Source of the DNA: Liopterus haemorrhoidalis
Lineage: Eukaryota; Arthropoda; Insecta; Coleoptera; Dytiscidae
Assembly: GCA_963971575.1 (NCBI GenBank)
Contig: OZ020625.1
Coordinates: forward strand, 26,685,253-26,749,252
DNA length: 64,000 nt
Direction of reading: 5' to 3'
Program-made: the position numbers and the translations under genes
The notes under the pieces: generated by a model
What the model was told of the DNA's origin: nothing
What the model saw: the letters and a program-made list of their open reading frames with translations, nothing else
The model's database searches: none
Shown: piece after piece, positions 43,182-55,576 of the stretch
How positions within the stretch are numbered: the stretch's first letter is position 1
How the letters are laid out: every line of letters starts with the position of its first letter

Positions 43182-43639
43182 TAGCTAGTTACCCCCTTCG
43201 TAACTTAGGTCGGATAAGGTTTATTCATTTTTCTGTCTTTGTTAAGAATAAGTTGCACGATAATTTAAACCTGGGTGTAAAAGTAGATATAAGCGCGGCC
43301 CGTTCATTTTTACGGGTCATAATGTAACCCGCAAGATATATCATTTACACCAAAATAACTCGAAAATTGAAGAATCTTTGGTGAATTACCGAATTGAAAA
43401 TTCGAACCAAAAATTACTGTAGGGTATGCTAGAACGAACTCAATTGGTTCTAGAGCCACGTTCGTTATAGCATCTGTTCGTTTTAGCATACATTGAAATA
43501 TATGTACCCCAGCCTTAAAATATCGGCAACTAAGTTTGGTAAAATTTTGCACAAAAGATGTACATATCAATATTATTATTATTTAAAAAATATTTATTTA
43601 CATAAGCAGCTAAAGAAGCAATATATTACGTTTATCTTT

Positions 43640-44900
43640 GTAAAAAACTTTGCAATTGTCGCATGCAATAATGCAAGAATTGCTGCAAAAATTGTAGAAT
43701 TAATTGCATGCAAGAATTGCAGAAATAATTGCTTGTAAAAATTGCAGCAATAATTTCGAAAATAATTGCATGCGAAAATAGCAGCTAAAATTGCAGGCAA
43801 AAATTGCAAAAGTAATTGCAGAAATAATTGCATGTAATAATTGCAAAAATTATTGCTTGTAAAAATTGCAGCAATATCTGCAAAAATAATTGCATGCAAA
43901 AATTGCTGAAATAATTGCAATCAAAAATTGCAGGCAAAAAAGGTAGGCAAAAATTGCAAAAATTATTTCATTTAAAAATTGCAGAAATAATTGCAAAAAT
44001 AATTGCATGCAAAAATTGCAGAAATAATTGCAAAAATAATTGCACGCAAAAATTGCAGAAATAATTGCAAAAATAATTGCACGCAAAAATTGCAGAAATA
44101 ATTGCATTAAAAAAATGCAGAAATTATTACTTGTAAAAATTGCAGAAATAATTGCAAAAATAATTGCACGCAAAAATTGCAGAAATAATTGCAAAAATAA
44201 TTGCACGCAAAAATTGCAGAAATAATTGCATTAAAAAAATGCAGAAATTATTACTTGTAAAAATTGCAGCAATAATTGCAAAAATAATTGCCTGTAAAAA
44301 TTGCTGAAATAATTGCATTCAAAAATTGCACAAAAAATTACTTGCAAAAATTGCGTAAATAATTGCTTGCAAAAATGCAGCAATAATTGCATGCAAATAT
44401 TTCTAAAATAAATGCATTAAAAAATTGCAGAAACAATTACTTGCAAAAATTAACCCTTAATTACATGCAAAAATTGCAGAAACAATTGCTTGCAAAAATT
44501 GCGTAAATAATTGCTTGCAAAAATGCAGCAATAATTGCAAATATAATTGCATGCAAAAATTTCTGAAATAAATGCATTAAAAAATTGCAGAAACAATCCC
44601 TTGCAAAATTGCAGGAATAATTGCAAAAATAAATGCATGTAAAATTACGGAAATAATTGCTGGCAAAAATTGCAGCAATAATTGCATGAATTAAAATTGC
44701 AGAAATAATTCCTTGCAAAAATTACACCATTAATTCCATGAAATAATTGCGAAAATAATTGCTTGCAAAAATTGCAGCAATAATTGCATGAATTTAAATT
44801 GCGTGCAATAATTGTATGAATTAAAATTCCAGCAATAATTGCATGAATTAAAATTGCGTGAATTAAAATTGCTGTAGTTTTGCGAAATAGTTGCATAGGC
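43640..44900. repeat. GCAATAATTGC array downstream of lqfR
   Basis: Units such as AATAATTGCATGCAAAAATT plus GCAGAA repeat with a ~28-bp sub-period and larger duplications. For example, the ~125-bp block ending in AATGCAGAAATTATTACTTG occurs twice at about 43990-44250. Frames in both strands are repeat translations. Confidence 0.92.
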
Positions 44901-44902
44901 AA

Positions 44903-45664
44903 TTTGGACTATCGTTAGAGGTGTTATAAGTAAATCATCTCTTTTAAGTATCTCGTTTTTGACAGCTTTAATAATAAAAGCAATGAGAAAAGGCAGAATT
45001 TTACCAATAAAATTATGATTTGCAGTCGTTTTAAAATAATGTAAAAATGTAAAATAAAATATTTTATACACAAAACGAAAAATTAATATTATTTAATGAT
45101 TTTTGCTTTTAGATTTTTATGGAGCAAAGACAGAAAAATATTGTAAAAATATAATAAAATTTGAATAATTTTAACAGTTTTTGAGATTGTTCTAAGCAGG
45201 GTCTATTTTAAAAATCAAAGCATTGCGATTTTTTCAAGTTCTACTAAATAGTAATACTATTGAAAAAATATATAAATTAAAAAATATTTGTTTTTCTATT
45301 TTAAACAATTTTTGTCTTATACATTTTTGTTGTAAAGTAAATAATAAGTGAAATATTTCAAATATTTTCAGTTTTTTAGTTCGCGTCCACCAAAAATTTG
45401 GATACCTAATATGACTTTGACCTGCGTAATGTTTTGTTTTTCATAAATAAGGGCCCTGTAATGACTGATTATTCAAATTTTTTAATCATTCAGAGTTTTG
45501 TGACTTTGAAATAAAATTGTCAATACAGAATTTAGGCAATAAAATAGATTTTGATGTTGGTGTCAGATATGTCAATAATAATGGAATATAAAGTAAATTC
45601 CCGTCTTTCTATCTACTAATAAAAATATCAAATATTCAAAAATTAACTGTCGAAATTATGAGAA
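44903..45664. other. AT-rich spacer, nothing recognised
   Basis: No gene or inverted repeat seen. Confidence 0.4.
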
Positions 45665-45666
45665 AC

Positions 45667-46108
45667 CAGTGGCGAAGGAAGACCTCCGCTAGACTTGCCC
45701 TCCCATAAAAAAAATAATAATAAAAAAAATACATAATTTTTTTTTTTTTTATTTTAAAAAAAGATTTAGATAAATCTTCAAAAATACATCAAATTATGTC
45801 TTATACAATTTTTTGTCCAAGGCTTGGTTTACTAGTTACGATTTTTTTTAAATTTTAATGTTTAATAACTTCCGTTTACGGTTTCGGATTTTAATAAAAA
45901 ACAATAGGGTTCTTCCCAATTATTAGGAGAATTTTTTAGTATCAGAACGAACTCTTTAAGTTAAACCGTTTTTGAGTTATCGTGTATACACACAGACACA
46001 CACACATACGGACGGCACTTCGAAAATAGGTTTTTTGGATTCCCTGGACCATGAAACGTGGTCATCAGTCAAAATCTCGACATCGAAAATTTTCGCGATT
46101 ACAATACT
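45667..46108. mobile_element. dispersed element, second copy of 2149-2772
   Basis: It shares AGTGGCGAAGGAAGACCTCC-type left sequence and the ACACAGACACACACACATAC to GGACCATGAAACGTGGTCAT right half with the first copy. Confidence 0.75.
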
Positions 46109-46132
46109 TAAATTTTAAAATAATATTCTAAG

Positions 46133-47441
46133 GGCCGGTCTTTCCACCTTCAGATAAAAGTGGCTGGTAACGTTATCTGACGGATAAAAACAATAAAGCG
46201 TCTTTCCACCTTCAGATAAAGTTATTCCTACGAATAAACTATGTTATTTGGCAGATAAGTTATTTGGTAGTTAAAGCAGCGAATAAGTAACAAATAAGTG
46301 CTAGCACTATCAAAACGTTAGAAATTAAATGATTTCTTGGAACAATGAATTGCAAAATGGACTTGAAAAAATATAATTTGTTTGAATTTTATTATTTGTA
46401 GAAATAATGCCTTAACTCCAAAATAACAGTGCACCAATCCACGGTGAGAAAAAATATGAAAAAAGTATCTCGTGCAATATCCAGCTTATGTCTGATTTCA
46501 TTTGTATGCCTTGTACGGAAAATTAAATACACAAATTTCAACGAGTATTTTACGAAATTGCCCGGTATCCACGAGTGGTTGCAGCCTGGGATGAAATGTT
46601 AGTGAAACTGCTTTCTTCTGTGAAAAAAGGCTGAAGTAAACCGTCTCGAGAAGAATATTTTATATTAAACGTTAGCCGGGAACCACGCCTTACAATGTTT
46701 AATAATTCTAATATTCGCTTCGAATTTGAGAAATAAGATTATAATTGGTATAGTAGCAACTGCAGTATTACGCAACTTTAATGTACCAAGAGTGGATATG
46801 AAGAACCACCCACAAAAGATCAGTACTGTGTCGCTGACGTACCTGAAGTAACTGATTACTCAGAAAAAATAAAAATTAAAGAATACTCCGTGATTTAATT
46901 TCTTGTTTTCAAATTTATTATAACTTATTTTGTATTTACATCAATCATAATAAAATTAGATTAGATTAGATTACATAGATTAGACTTTTTTTAGCATTTT
47001 TATTTATTTTTTTTTTAAATTAAATAAACGTAAAACAATTATTATTAATATCTACTATCTATTTTTCATTCCCCCAATTGTATTACATGCTTACGACATT
47101 AATAATTGCTAAAATCTTGTATAACGCATACATAAATTAAATATTGTTAATGACAATAACCAAAAAAATGGCTCGACAGTGTCAGTTTACCAATTTATTT
47201 ATTTATTTCCATAGAGAAACAAAAAAAAATCTTTCTCAACGCCTATTTCAGTTACATATTCAGTGTTATCAATCTGAGGATTCAATATGTCAGTCTCATT
47301 ATCCGTCAGATAACTATCTGATAGATAAATTTGAATTGAAAGACGGGATGACATTTATCCAACAGATAAAGTATCAGATAACTTTATCTATCAGATAGTT
47401 ACCCAGAAGTTTATCAGAAGGTGGAAAGACCGGCCCTAAAT
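46133..47441 (+). mobile_element. decayed PIF/Harbinger element
   Basis: Ends GGGCCGGTCTTTCCACCTTC and GAAGGTGGAAAGACCGGCCC are flanked by TAA on both sides, the 3-bp duplication of PIF/Harbinger. Inside, FYEIARYPRVVAAWDEM (about 46548-46600) and IIGIVATAVLRNF (about 46740) resemble HARBI1 transposase motifs, but stops and frameshifts interrupt them. It shares its ends with the short elements at 36894 and 61732 and is their likely parent family. Confidence 0.72.
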
Positions 47442-47572
47442 CTAATATGGGGATATATAATTTTATATGCGGCCCGCAGAGTTATGATGCATTTCCAAAG
47501 TGGCCCGCAAGATCATTTGGGTTGGCCACCCTTATTATAATGTATAAAATAAGATTTTTTTTTCATTATCTT

Positions 47573-47779
47573 TGAAATCCTGCATTATCTCAAGTAATGG
47601 GCTGCAATAGATTTGAGGATATCAAGCGGAATTTGCACTTCAACGATAACTCTGAATTTATTGAGAAAGGACAACTAGAAGATTCTTTTCTTTCAAGATT
47701 TCGAGGGCGACTGCTTTTAATCCCTAATGAAGAACACTTAATTGACGAGCAAATAATACGGAATCATTTTCTTTTGTAA
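47573..47779 (+). pseudogene. piggyBac-type transposase fragment
   Basis: It encodes MGCNRFEDIKRNLHFNDNSE and EEHLIDEQIIRNHF. The LHFNDN motif and the following (S/I)DE are hallmarks of the DDE_Tnp_1_7 (PGBD) domain. Only about 60 codons remain before a stop, and no TTAA-flanked ends were found. Confidence 0.75.
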
Positions 47780-48509
47780 CATAATGTAGAATCATAATGT
47801 TCCATGTATGGCACAAACCCTAAATTATTATTTTAATTATTATTTTTTTCATAAAAATAATTAATATTTTAAATATATTTTTTTAATTAATTTTTCTATC
47901 AATAAGAACCAATTCTTAATGCCCATGAATTATTTCAGCAAACAACAAAAATTCATGTAGTAAAGGGTTAATTTCAGGTTCATTTAATGGAGTAATCAGA
48001 GTAACCGAGAGCCTACTGTAATTAAAAAAATTGTTAGATGATAAAAAGACTGGATATTTGATAGTAAAAAAAATATAGTATTCAGAGTCGAATTTTTGAC
48101 ATATTTTAGAATAAAAAATCAGGTTTAGGTTAATTTAATAGAAAATGTGTGTATTGTAAGAGAAAATAGGAAAATATGAAACTTGAAATAATTATTTTCA
48201 AAATAAGTTTAAACCTTTTCTTAAAAAATGTGATGGCAATATTTCAACTTGGTCAAACTGCATCTTCAATTTGGTTCAAGATGGCATTCTAAGCAAAGGT
48301 AGTTTCATTCTGCATCATTTTCATGGTAGTGTCAAAGGCGCGACAGGGGTGAGAGGCGTGGTGTTATATTTACAAGTCCGAATTTCATGGTGGGGTTGGA
48401 GGCGTGATAAGTGCGCTTTTCGGTTTTGAAAACATTTGTATCTAACCCAAATCTAACCTAAAAGTTTATACAAGTGTTTGGATTAAACGGTTATTCAATT
48501 TCATTAAAT
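47780..48509. other. AT-rich spacer, nothing recognised
   Basis: A GC-richer patch near 48330-48420 contains an imperfect direct repeat (GGTGTCAAAGGCGCGA-like and GGTTGGAGGCGTGA). No gene. Confidence 0.4.
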
Positions 48510-48795
48510 ATGTCGTCAAATCGAAGAAGACGTCTAGCTCTGTTTTATGTATATTTAGACTTATTGCGAGTTGAAGGAAAGCGATGGTGGGTACGTTCCA
48601 TATATACATAGAAACAGACAAAAGGGAGATTCTTTTAACTTGTTCCAAAAAATGAGACACAAAAAACACAGACAGTTACTTCAATTACAAGAAAAGAATT
48701 TAATACACAATCTTTTTTACTTGACATCACAGTTTAGAATGAAGATTCTGTTGGCCCCTGCTTGGGGGTGTATTATTAGTATACCCACTGCATGA
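48510..48795 (+). pseudogene. possible PIF/Harbinger transposase N-terminal relic
   Basis: From ATG 48510 the frame reads MSSNRRRRLALFYVYLDLLR then GKRWWVRSIYT and a stop. A shift near 48600 continues as NRQKGDSFNLFQKMRHK. The pattern K-R-x-W-V-R...R...G-F..L resembles the start of Harbinger-type nucleases. Identification is tentative. Confidence 0.4.
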
Positions 48796-49306
48796 CATTT
48801 CTGCAGACCAGATATTTGAAACAAAATCCATAATAATAAACTTTATGACTGCCGACAACATTGTAAAACTCGCTATTTCGCTACATCAATTTACGTTTTT
48901 TTAATTTTTTTTTAGGAAATTAATATAAGTGTCTCGCTAAAGATCTCACCATTCCGAAAAAATCTGTTTCTATGGTTTCGACGGTGCGGCCAGCGCTAGA
49001 GTTGAAATTTCTGAACTTGCGACACCGCGCTTGTAACACCGCGCCTACGACACCATGGTATGGGTTTTTTCAAAATAGAGCGATCCTATTGGTTGAATTT
49101 CTTGTTCCACGCTTTCAACACCAGAATGAAAATGATACATTAGTTCAACATAAGAAAAACACAGTGTATCATAAATTACGTCATCAATTCTGCGCGAGAA
49201 AACAACTGATCACATTGACGTACATAAGGGTTTTAAATAATTGTTGTGAATATCAAACACACAAAATCATTTATTTCAATAGTATATTATTATATGAGCT
49301 ATCATG

Positions 49307-49387
49307 ACAGCCATTATTCACGGATATGATTTTTGAGCCCAGGAGCCACAGGCGAGTGGTGCAAATCATCTGAGTGAATAATGGCCA
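49307..49387. repeat. short inverted repeat
   Basis: GCCATTATTCAC at 49309 and GTGAATAATGGC near 49374 are perfect inverted copies about 80 bp apart, probably the termini of a very short MITE. Confidence 0.6.
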
Positions 49388-49491
49388 TAATCGCGAATGT
49401 AATACTATACTTTTTCTACGCCTATTAACACGTTGACTGTCAAGGCAAGATTTAGGATTCTTGTCTCAGAAGTCAGTTTGATAGAACCATA

Positions 49492-50916
49492 TAGTCTAAG
49501 AGCTAGCAACGTCACAAGAAAGTTTATTTTAGGTCGGCTGGTTTTTCGATATTTCTCTTTCTTATTGAAGTTAGGTAGGGATGCGGTACGTCTGGCACCT
49601 GGGAGCGGTTGCGTTTACCTGTGCGCATCTCGCCTGTACAGGTAAAAAGTGGATATTTTGAAATCATTTTAAGACATTTTATTTATTTTATATAATTTTC
49701 TATGTCTTTTTAGCATTATAAATTTATAGTTGCCAGACAGTTTCGTTGTTGCTAACATTGCGCCAGATCTAATTTAAGTATTTAAAAAATAATATTTTTC
49801 AAACCATTTTAGTATAGCTGTAATTTTAATAGGATATAGTTCTGTAATCAAAGAATACAATATTAATTTGCCAGACGGAAATTCCGTTGTTTAACTAGGA
49901 ACCAGACCAATTTCAGTCCCGGGGAGAATAGGTGAGTTAGAAGAGATAACAGTAAAACAATCACAGCTGCTATTTTTTAAGTTGGCGTCGTCCACATGAG
50001 TGTTTATGTTTGCTTGTTTTTATAAAATAAAATAGAAGCAGAATTTTATCGTGATGAGTGAGGAAAAAGAAAGATGTGTTTTTTGTTCAAACAAAAGTGG
50101 TAAAATAATAAAATTTTAAAAATAATAATAATTTTATTTAATTTTTTTAAAAAATTTTTTAAAAAAATTTTTTTTTTAAATTTTTTTTACAGATACTCAG
50201 GTCCTAGAAAAGCATTTTATTGTGACAGAATTATTCAATAAAAATACTGAATTACATTTTATGTTTAATTTCCTACATATTTAAAATAAATGATTTGTTT
50301 TATTTTGCTAATAATATTTTTTATCAGTTGTTCTCATCTCATTTTACTTTAATTATTATTTTGCTCTATTTTTTTATGAAATTCTAACCTATATAACCTG
50401 TCTCTCTCTAACGCCCTCTGTTGCAGCTATCTCTCTCACGCAACCAACGAATAAGCTGCCACACTCTTCTAACTTACCTATTATACCCGGGACTTAAATT
50501 GGTCTGGTTCCTAGTTAAACAACGGAATTTCCGTCTGGCAAATTAATATTGTATTCTTTGATTACAGAACTATATCCTATTAAAATTACAGCTATACTAA
50601 AATGGTTTGAAAAATATTATTTTTTAAATACTTAAATTAGATCTGGCGCAATGTTAGCAACAACGAAACTGTCTGGCAACTATAAATTTATAATGCTAAA
50701 AAGACATAGAAAATTATATAAAATAAATAAAATGTCTTAAAATGATTTCAAAATATCCACTTTTTACCTGTACAGGCGAGATGCGCACAGGTAAACGCAA
50801 CCGCTCCCAGGTGCCAGACGTATCGCACCCCTACCTAACTTCAATAAGAAAGGGAAATATCGAAAAACCAACCGACCTAAAATTCTTTCTCGAAAACGTT
50901 GCTAGCTCTCGGACTA
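49492..50916. mobile_element. 1.42-kb foldback element with ~460-bp arms
   Basis: The arms 49492-49950 and 50455-50916 are nearly identical inverted copies starting TAGTC(T/C)(A/G)AGAGCTAGC. The ~500-bp loop includes AT-rich tracts and a possible two-exon small ORF (ATG 50054; donor 50100; acceptor ending 50192). Frames inside the arms, at 49433-49645 and 50742-50978, are the same repeat read from the two sides. Confidence 0.9.
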
Positions 50917-51189
50917 ATATTATATTATTAAGTCAATGTGTCGCATTATTGAAAACGGTTGCATATGTTTATCCATAATTAATATTAATATGACAATTTT
51001 AAGAATTTGGTCAGAACATATCTTGAAATAATTATGTATATGCACCACATCAAAATCTCTGTATATTTTCAAGTTCCCTCTAAAAATGCATTTAGGGAAA
51101 ATTAGGTTTAAAAACTATCTTATGTAGATATCAAAAACCCTAAAATACTTTTATTTAGTAAGACAAAAGATAATTTTGTCATTTAGACC

Positions 51190-51475
51190 AACGGTTCTCA
51201 ACCTTATAAGCTCGGGCACCTGAATGCCAGTTCTTGTATGATCATAATTAATAAGGTTTCGTAGGTACAGAGCGATCAATTTATCTACAAAATAAAACCA
51301 AATACCGATTTTAAGAGCGCGATTGTCTCCAAAACTACTCTCTTTATTATATAGAGTGATCAACAAATCTTGACCGTTATGCAATACTTGACAGAAACAT
51401 TAAGTTATCAAACTTATTTCCAAGGACATGTACGCATAAGCGTACATTCTGTTTTTATTACCTTATACGAATAGG
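51190..51475 (-). repeat. dispersed repeat, inverted relative of 30250-30480
   Basis: It has a CGGTTCTCAACC hAT-like end near 51191 and shares segments with 30250-30480 in reverse complement (TTCCAAGGACATGTACGC; AGAGTGATCAACAAATCTTG-type). Confidence 0.6.
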
Positions 51476-52886
51476 GGATACGCATAAAATTTGTATTTCC
51501 TTAAAACTACATTATTTTGATATGTTAATGTTAGTTATGTCACCTAACAAAACAAAAATCACATTTTAATTAACATTATAGCCAAATTTTTTAATTAAAA
51601 TATTGTAAATTTGAAATATTCCGAGCACGGGGCGAAGGTTGCCGAGTAGAAACGACTGAGTATGACGTCAAACGATAGGGTTTTCACATCACAGATACAG
51701 ACAGCTACAACATAATCTTCACACGTGTGTGTATTGTATTGTTCGAGAGTTTTGTATTTGTTTTTAAACAATTTTTCACGTATTTACTATTAAAATGGCA
51801 GATAAAGATTTTGTTAGGGCTCAGAGTGATAATTTACCCAACATTGATGCATTTATGCACACAACATAAAGTTTACTTTTTTCTGAAATATCGGTTTTAT
51901 TTCGCCTCATAGTTTTCAGCCACAAATTTCGCCTTTTCTGTTGTTTTTCGCCATTAGGTAATGATATAAATAGTTTTTTTGGATTTCTAGTTGAACTAAT
52001 TGTGCACATCGGTACTGAACAATATTTTCGATAATGTTTCGAAGTACTGGGGCCCTGGATCTTCCATATTTTAATATAAAATTTAATTCGGTAAACATGT
52101 ATAAATTGTTTTTATAGAATTAAACTTTATTTTAATTAAAATCACTCTCCTTTACATAACCTATAAAAGTTACACAAACAAATAATTCACAACAGACTAT
52201 GTTCGCTGCATAAACAACCGTTCGCTGGATTGGCTAGTAGTCTCATGCGTCAGTTAGAAAGGATTATGACGTCACACGTCGTTTTCGCGCGCTACATACA
52301 TTTTTGATTTTTTAAAGCCTTCAAATTAAAAAAAAAAAAATTAAAAACTGTTTTTTATGTTTATATACAACAAGAGGAATATAATAAAAAAATAAAAAAA
52401 AAATCATGCCTATCCCCTATTGATTATTAAATGAACACTATTTTATTTCTACACGCCATTGAGTTGACAAGAGGTATTAAGTTAGGAACACATATTTTCG
52501 TTGTTTCTCGGGTGAGTTCGGGCAAACGAAGTAATCTGATTGGTGCTTTGTTAAATTGGGATTTTCAGCTGTGGATAAGAACACAGTTTTGATATTTTTA
52601 AACTCATTGTTTATTATATGTCATTATCAAATTTATTATTGATAAATAATTTTAACAAAAAAAAAAAACCCTTAGAAGGAAAATTTTGAGATGCTTGGTT
52701 TTACTCTCCAATCATCCTACCAAATTACGTGAAAATATGGCCAGCTGTTTTTACGTGAACCTGGGACAGACAGACAATTTTTCTATGGATATCGTCTTAT
52801 AATCATCTGAAGTGTATAAGAAACCAAATATGAGGCCGAACAAAAAATCATATAGCCTCCAGTTTTATTAATACAATACAGTTTTT
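51476..52886. other. AT-rich spacer, nothing recognised
   Basis: No gene-like frame or paired inverted ends were found. A poly-A-rich tract lies near 52330-52410. Confidence 0.4.
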
Positions 52887-52930
52887 AGGGTTTTGTAGGT
52901 ATGACCAAAAAACCCTTATACTGTCATTTT

Positions 52931-52963
<33 letters not shown>

Positions 52964-53158
52964 CTGTCTGCCTGCCTGTCTGTCTGTCTGTCTGTCTGTT
53001 CGGTAAAAATTGTAGCCAAACGGCTAAACTTAGAGAGTTGAAATTTGGCATGCTTATACAATTCTTTGACCCGCACATAGGAAAAATACTAAAACATCTA
53101 AAAAACATATCCCCCTAAAAATATAAACAAAAATGTGCTCATCGAAAAAAAAAATATT
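52887..53158 (+). mobile_element. composite repeat copy D (left end only) with (GTCT)n expansion
   Basis: The AGGGTTTTGTAGGTATGACC start is followed by an expanded GTCT/CCGT tetranucleotide tract (about 52933-53000), then the conserved AAAAATTGTAGCCAAACGGC segment. It stops after GCTCATCGAAAAA. Confidence 0.8.
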
Positions 53159-53527
53159 TTAGCTTATATTATTAATATTTTAAAAAACAATTAATATTTT
53201 AAACATATAAATTTGAAAGTTTTACTAAATAAAAGTATTTTTTCAATATTTCATTGTACATATTTCCCCAAGTATCGTGTGTTACTAAGAAATTAGATAA
53301 TTTGTGATGTAATATTATAATTTAGTATAATTTGCACATATTTTTAAAAAATCCAAAGTATTCGAAAATGCTCATGGTGCTGGGTAAAAAAACAATATTT
53401 AATTTTATTAGTTTTATTTTCAAACTGAAAATTAAAAACATTTTTAAAATAAATTACATATACAGAAGTATACGAAATTTACAAGGAAATCTCCCCACTA
53501 TTTTTCCTTCTTTTTATTAATATAATA

Positions 53528-54369
53528 TAGGCTATTCCCAGGGCAGTCTTTAAAATTCGGCGCCCGTGGGCTACTAAAAATAATGCGCCCCTATTCGTAA
53601 GAAAATTCACAGAATAGCAAACGGAGAAATAAAAATTGCCCCCAAAAGGTTTACGCTCTGGAGCTATAGCCCATTTAGCCCTGTGGTTAGGGCGGCCCTG
53701 GCTATTCCAAATGTTTATGCGGAACTATATTTTGTAATCTAGTAATTTTTATCTATTAATTCGGACTTTTGGTCATTTTTTTTAAGCTTTGTAAATCATA
53801 CTCACATTGCAATATCTATATTAAATTGATTGTTATTATAAAATGTCCTTTTCATTGCATTTAAAATTTTTGGCATTCTTAATAAAAAATTCCCATTTAT
53901 TTATTTTTTTTTGTGTTCAAAATATGTAAAAATGTATTAAAATTTTTAATAAATGTTATATATTGCCATGGTTTCACTGTTGGAATTTTAAATTTTCACA
54001 TAAACGTGAAACATTAAATAACCCAAGCAAAGTCCCTTCTCGTGACAACCTAAAAGAACGAAATTCCCATTTAGTTCCGCCTAAAGGTCTGGTAAAGCTT
54101 GTATTTAGTAATTTTAAAAAGCAAAATAAATGTTTCAAATTTTACCAAAGATATTAAAAATATTCGACAGAAAAATAAAGCATATATAGGCTTTCAAAAC
54201 CTTTATGCGGAACCAAATGGAATTTTTATTTTCTTAAATTGTCACGAACTATTTTTTTCATGTTTGAAGGTGACTTTTGTTAAACAAAATAATCAAAAGC
54301 TTCATTTAACCAATAAAAATTATTAGTAGTCAAAATCTAGTTCCGCCTAAACCAAAGAAACGGGCTATA
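53528..54369. mobile_element. diverged MITE cluster (CTATTCCAAA...GGAACTA family)
   Basis: Two old copies of the GGAACTA/TAGTTCC-ended family lie at about 53698-54090 and 54186-54366. The first retains TTCCCATTTAGTTCCGCCTA at its right end. Small frames across them are not conserved. Confidence 0.6.
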
Positions 54370-55110
54370 CACGAGGGATGTTTCCAAAGTTCTGGGAATT
54401 TAGCTATAATTTTTATTATTTTGTTAATTTTCGTCAATATTACAATGTAGTTTTTGAACATAATCTCCATTTAACTGAATACATTTATCTCAACGATAAA
54501 CTAATTTTTTTAAGCCGTCCTCAAAGAACTTTCCTATTGAGTTTCTGTTCTGGTCCCAACAGCCTTGGCACCCAGCGCGGCGAAACCTTGCTAACGCCCA
54601 AACAATCATGCATGATGTCATGAACTTGTCGTGTACCTATCCCTAGGCGCACACTAATTTGACAAATAGTCATTCGCCTGTCCTCTTTCAGTAGGTCTTC
54701 GACGGCAGTAATGTTTCATTTACCGAAGTGCTTGGGCGCCCACTGCGCGGATCGTCTTCTAGTGATGTTCTACCGGTTTTAAAACGATCGATCCACCGAT
54801 AAACAGTACTTTTGGATTCTGCAGACTCGCCAAATACTCCTTGCAGACGCTGAATAATTTCTGATGTTTTCACACCTTTCCACAAAAAGAAAATTATTGC
54901 TCTTTGAGATTTTGTTGCGTCTTCCATGGTTACAAAAACAGTGCTATGAAAACGCGTCTATATCAGTCGAACACCTAAATCAGACTGAACAATATTGCAC
55001 TAGATAGTTGAATAAACATGTTAAGACTTGTCTGGCACCAATAACATTGCCTATAAGTTCTGCGTAATTTAATTAGCACAATTCCCAGAATTTAGGAAAC
55101 ATCCCTCGTA
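54370..55110 (-). mobile_element. internally deleted mariner-like element
   Basis: Inverted ends ACGAGGGATGTTTCC and GGAAACATCCCTCGT are flanked by TA. Inside, on the minus strand, ATG 54927 opens MEDATKSQRAIIFFLWKGVK then RSGRPSTSVNE. After a 1-base frameshift the frame continues as EDLLKEDRRMTICQIS and VSKVSPRWVPRLL. These are the paired HTH and WVPxxL linker of a mariner transposase. The catalytic domain is absent from the 741-bp element. Confidence 0.85.
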
Positions 55111-55576
55111 TATAAATTTGTATTTAACTTAATTTTAATTCGATTTATTTTAATGATGTATTTTTCTGTCATTTTTGTATAACCATCTCGGGAGTATTTT
55201 ATTTTGAATTACTTGTCTTTTTTGCGGTCCATATACTCAAATTTCTACCAAAGTATTATTTAGAAAGCACAAATGTTAATGTTATTAATTTTCAGTTTGA
55301 AAGTTAGGGTGTTATTATGTTAAGAATATTTAATTATTGTAAATATTGGAAAGGGTGTATCATATTAAAAAAAAAATCGTGACATCCAATAATATATATG
55401 TTTTATTTCAACCCTTCATCCATAAATCCCAATGTTCCAACTTACAACCAGGGAGAGGACATTGTTAGGTGAGACGGAATAAGTGCAATAAAAGATTAAA
55501 ACCAAAACTCAAACAACACACAATAATAAAATGATTAAAACGAGTTTCTAAAGGATAGCATAAAATAAAATAATTA
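55111..55576. other. AT-rich spacer, nothing recognised
   Basis: Separates two unrelated mariner-type insertions; nothing recognised. Confidence 0.4.

Noticed and set aside
43493..45071. Several frames of 60-118 codons rich in FLQF/AIIFA
   Set aside because: They are translations of the GCAATAATTGC array in different frames and strands, with no non-repetitive domain.
49433..50978. Small frames at 49433 and 50742 considered as a duplicated gene pair
   Set aside because: They are the two arms of one inverted repeat read in opposite directions.
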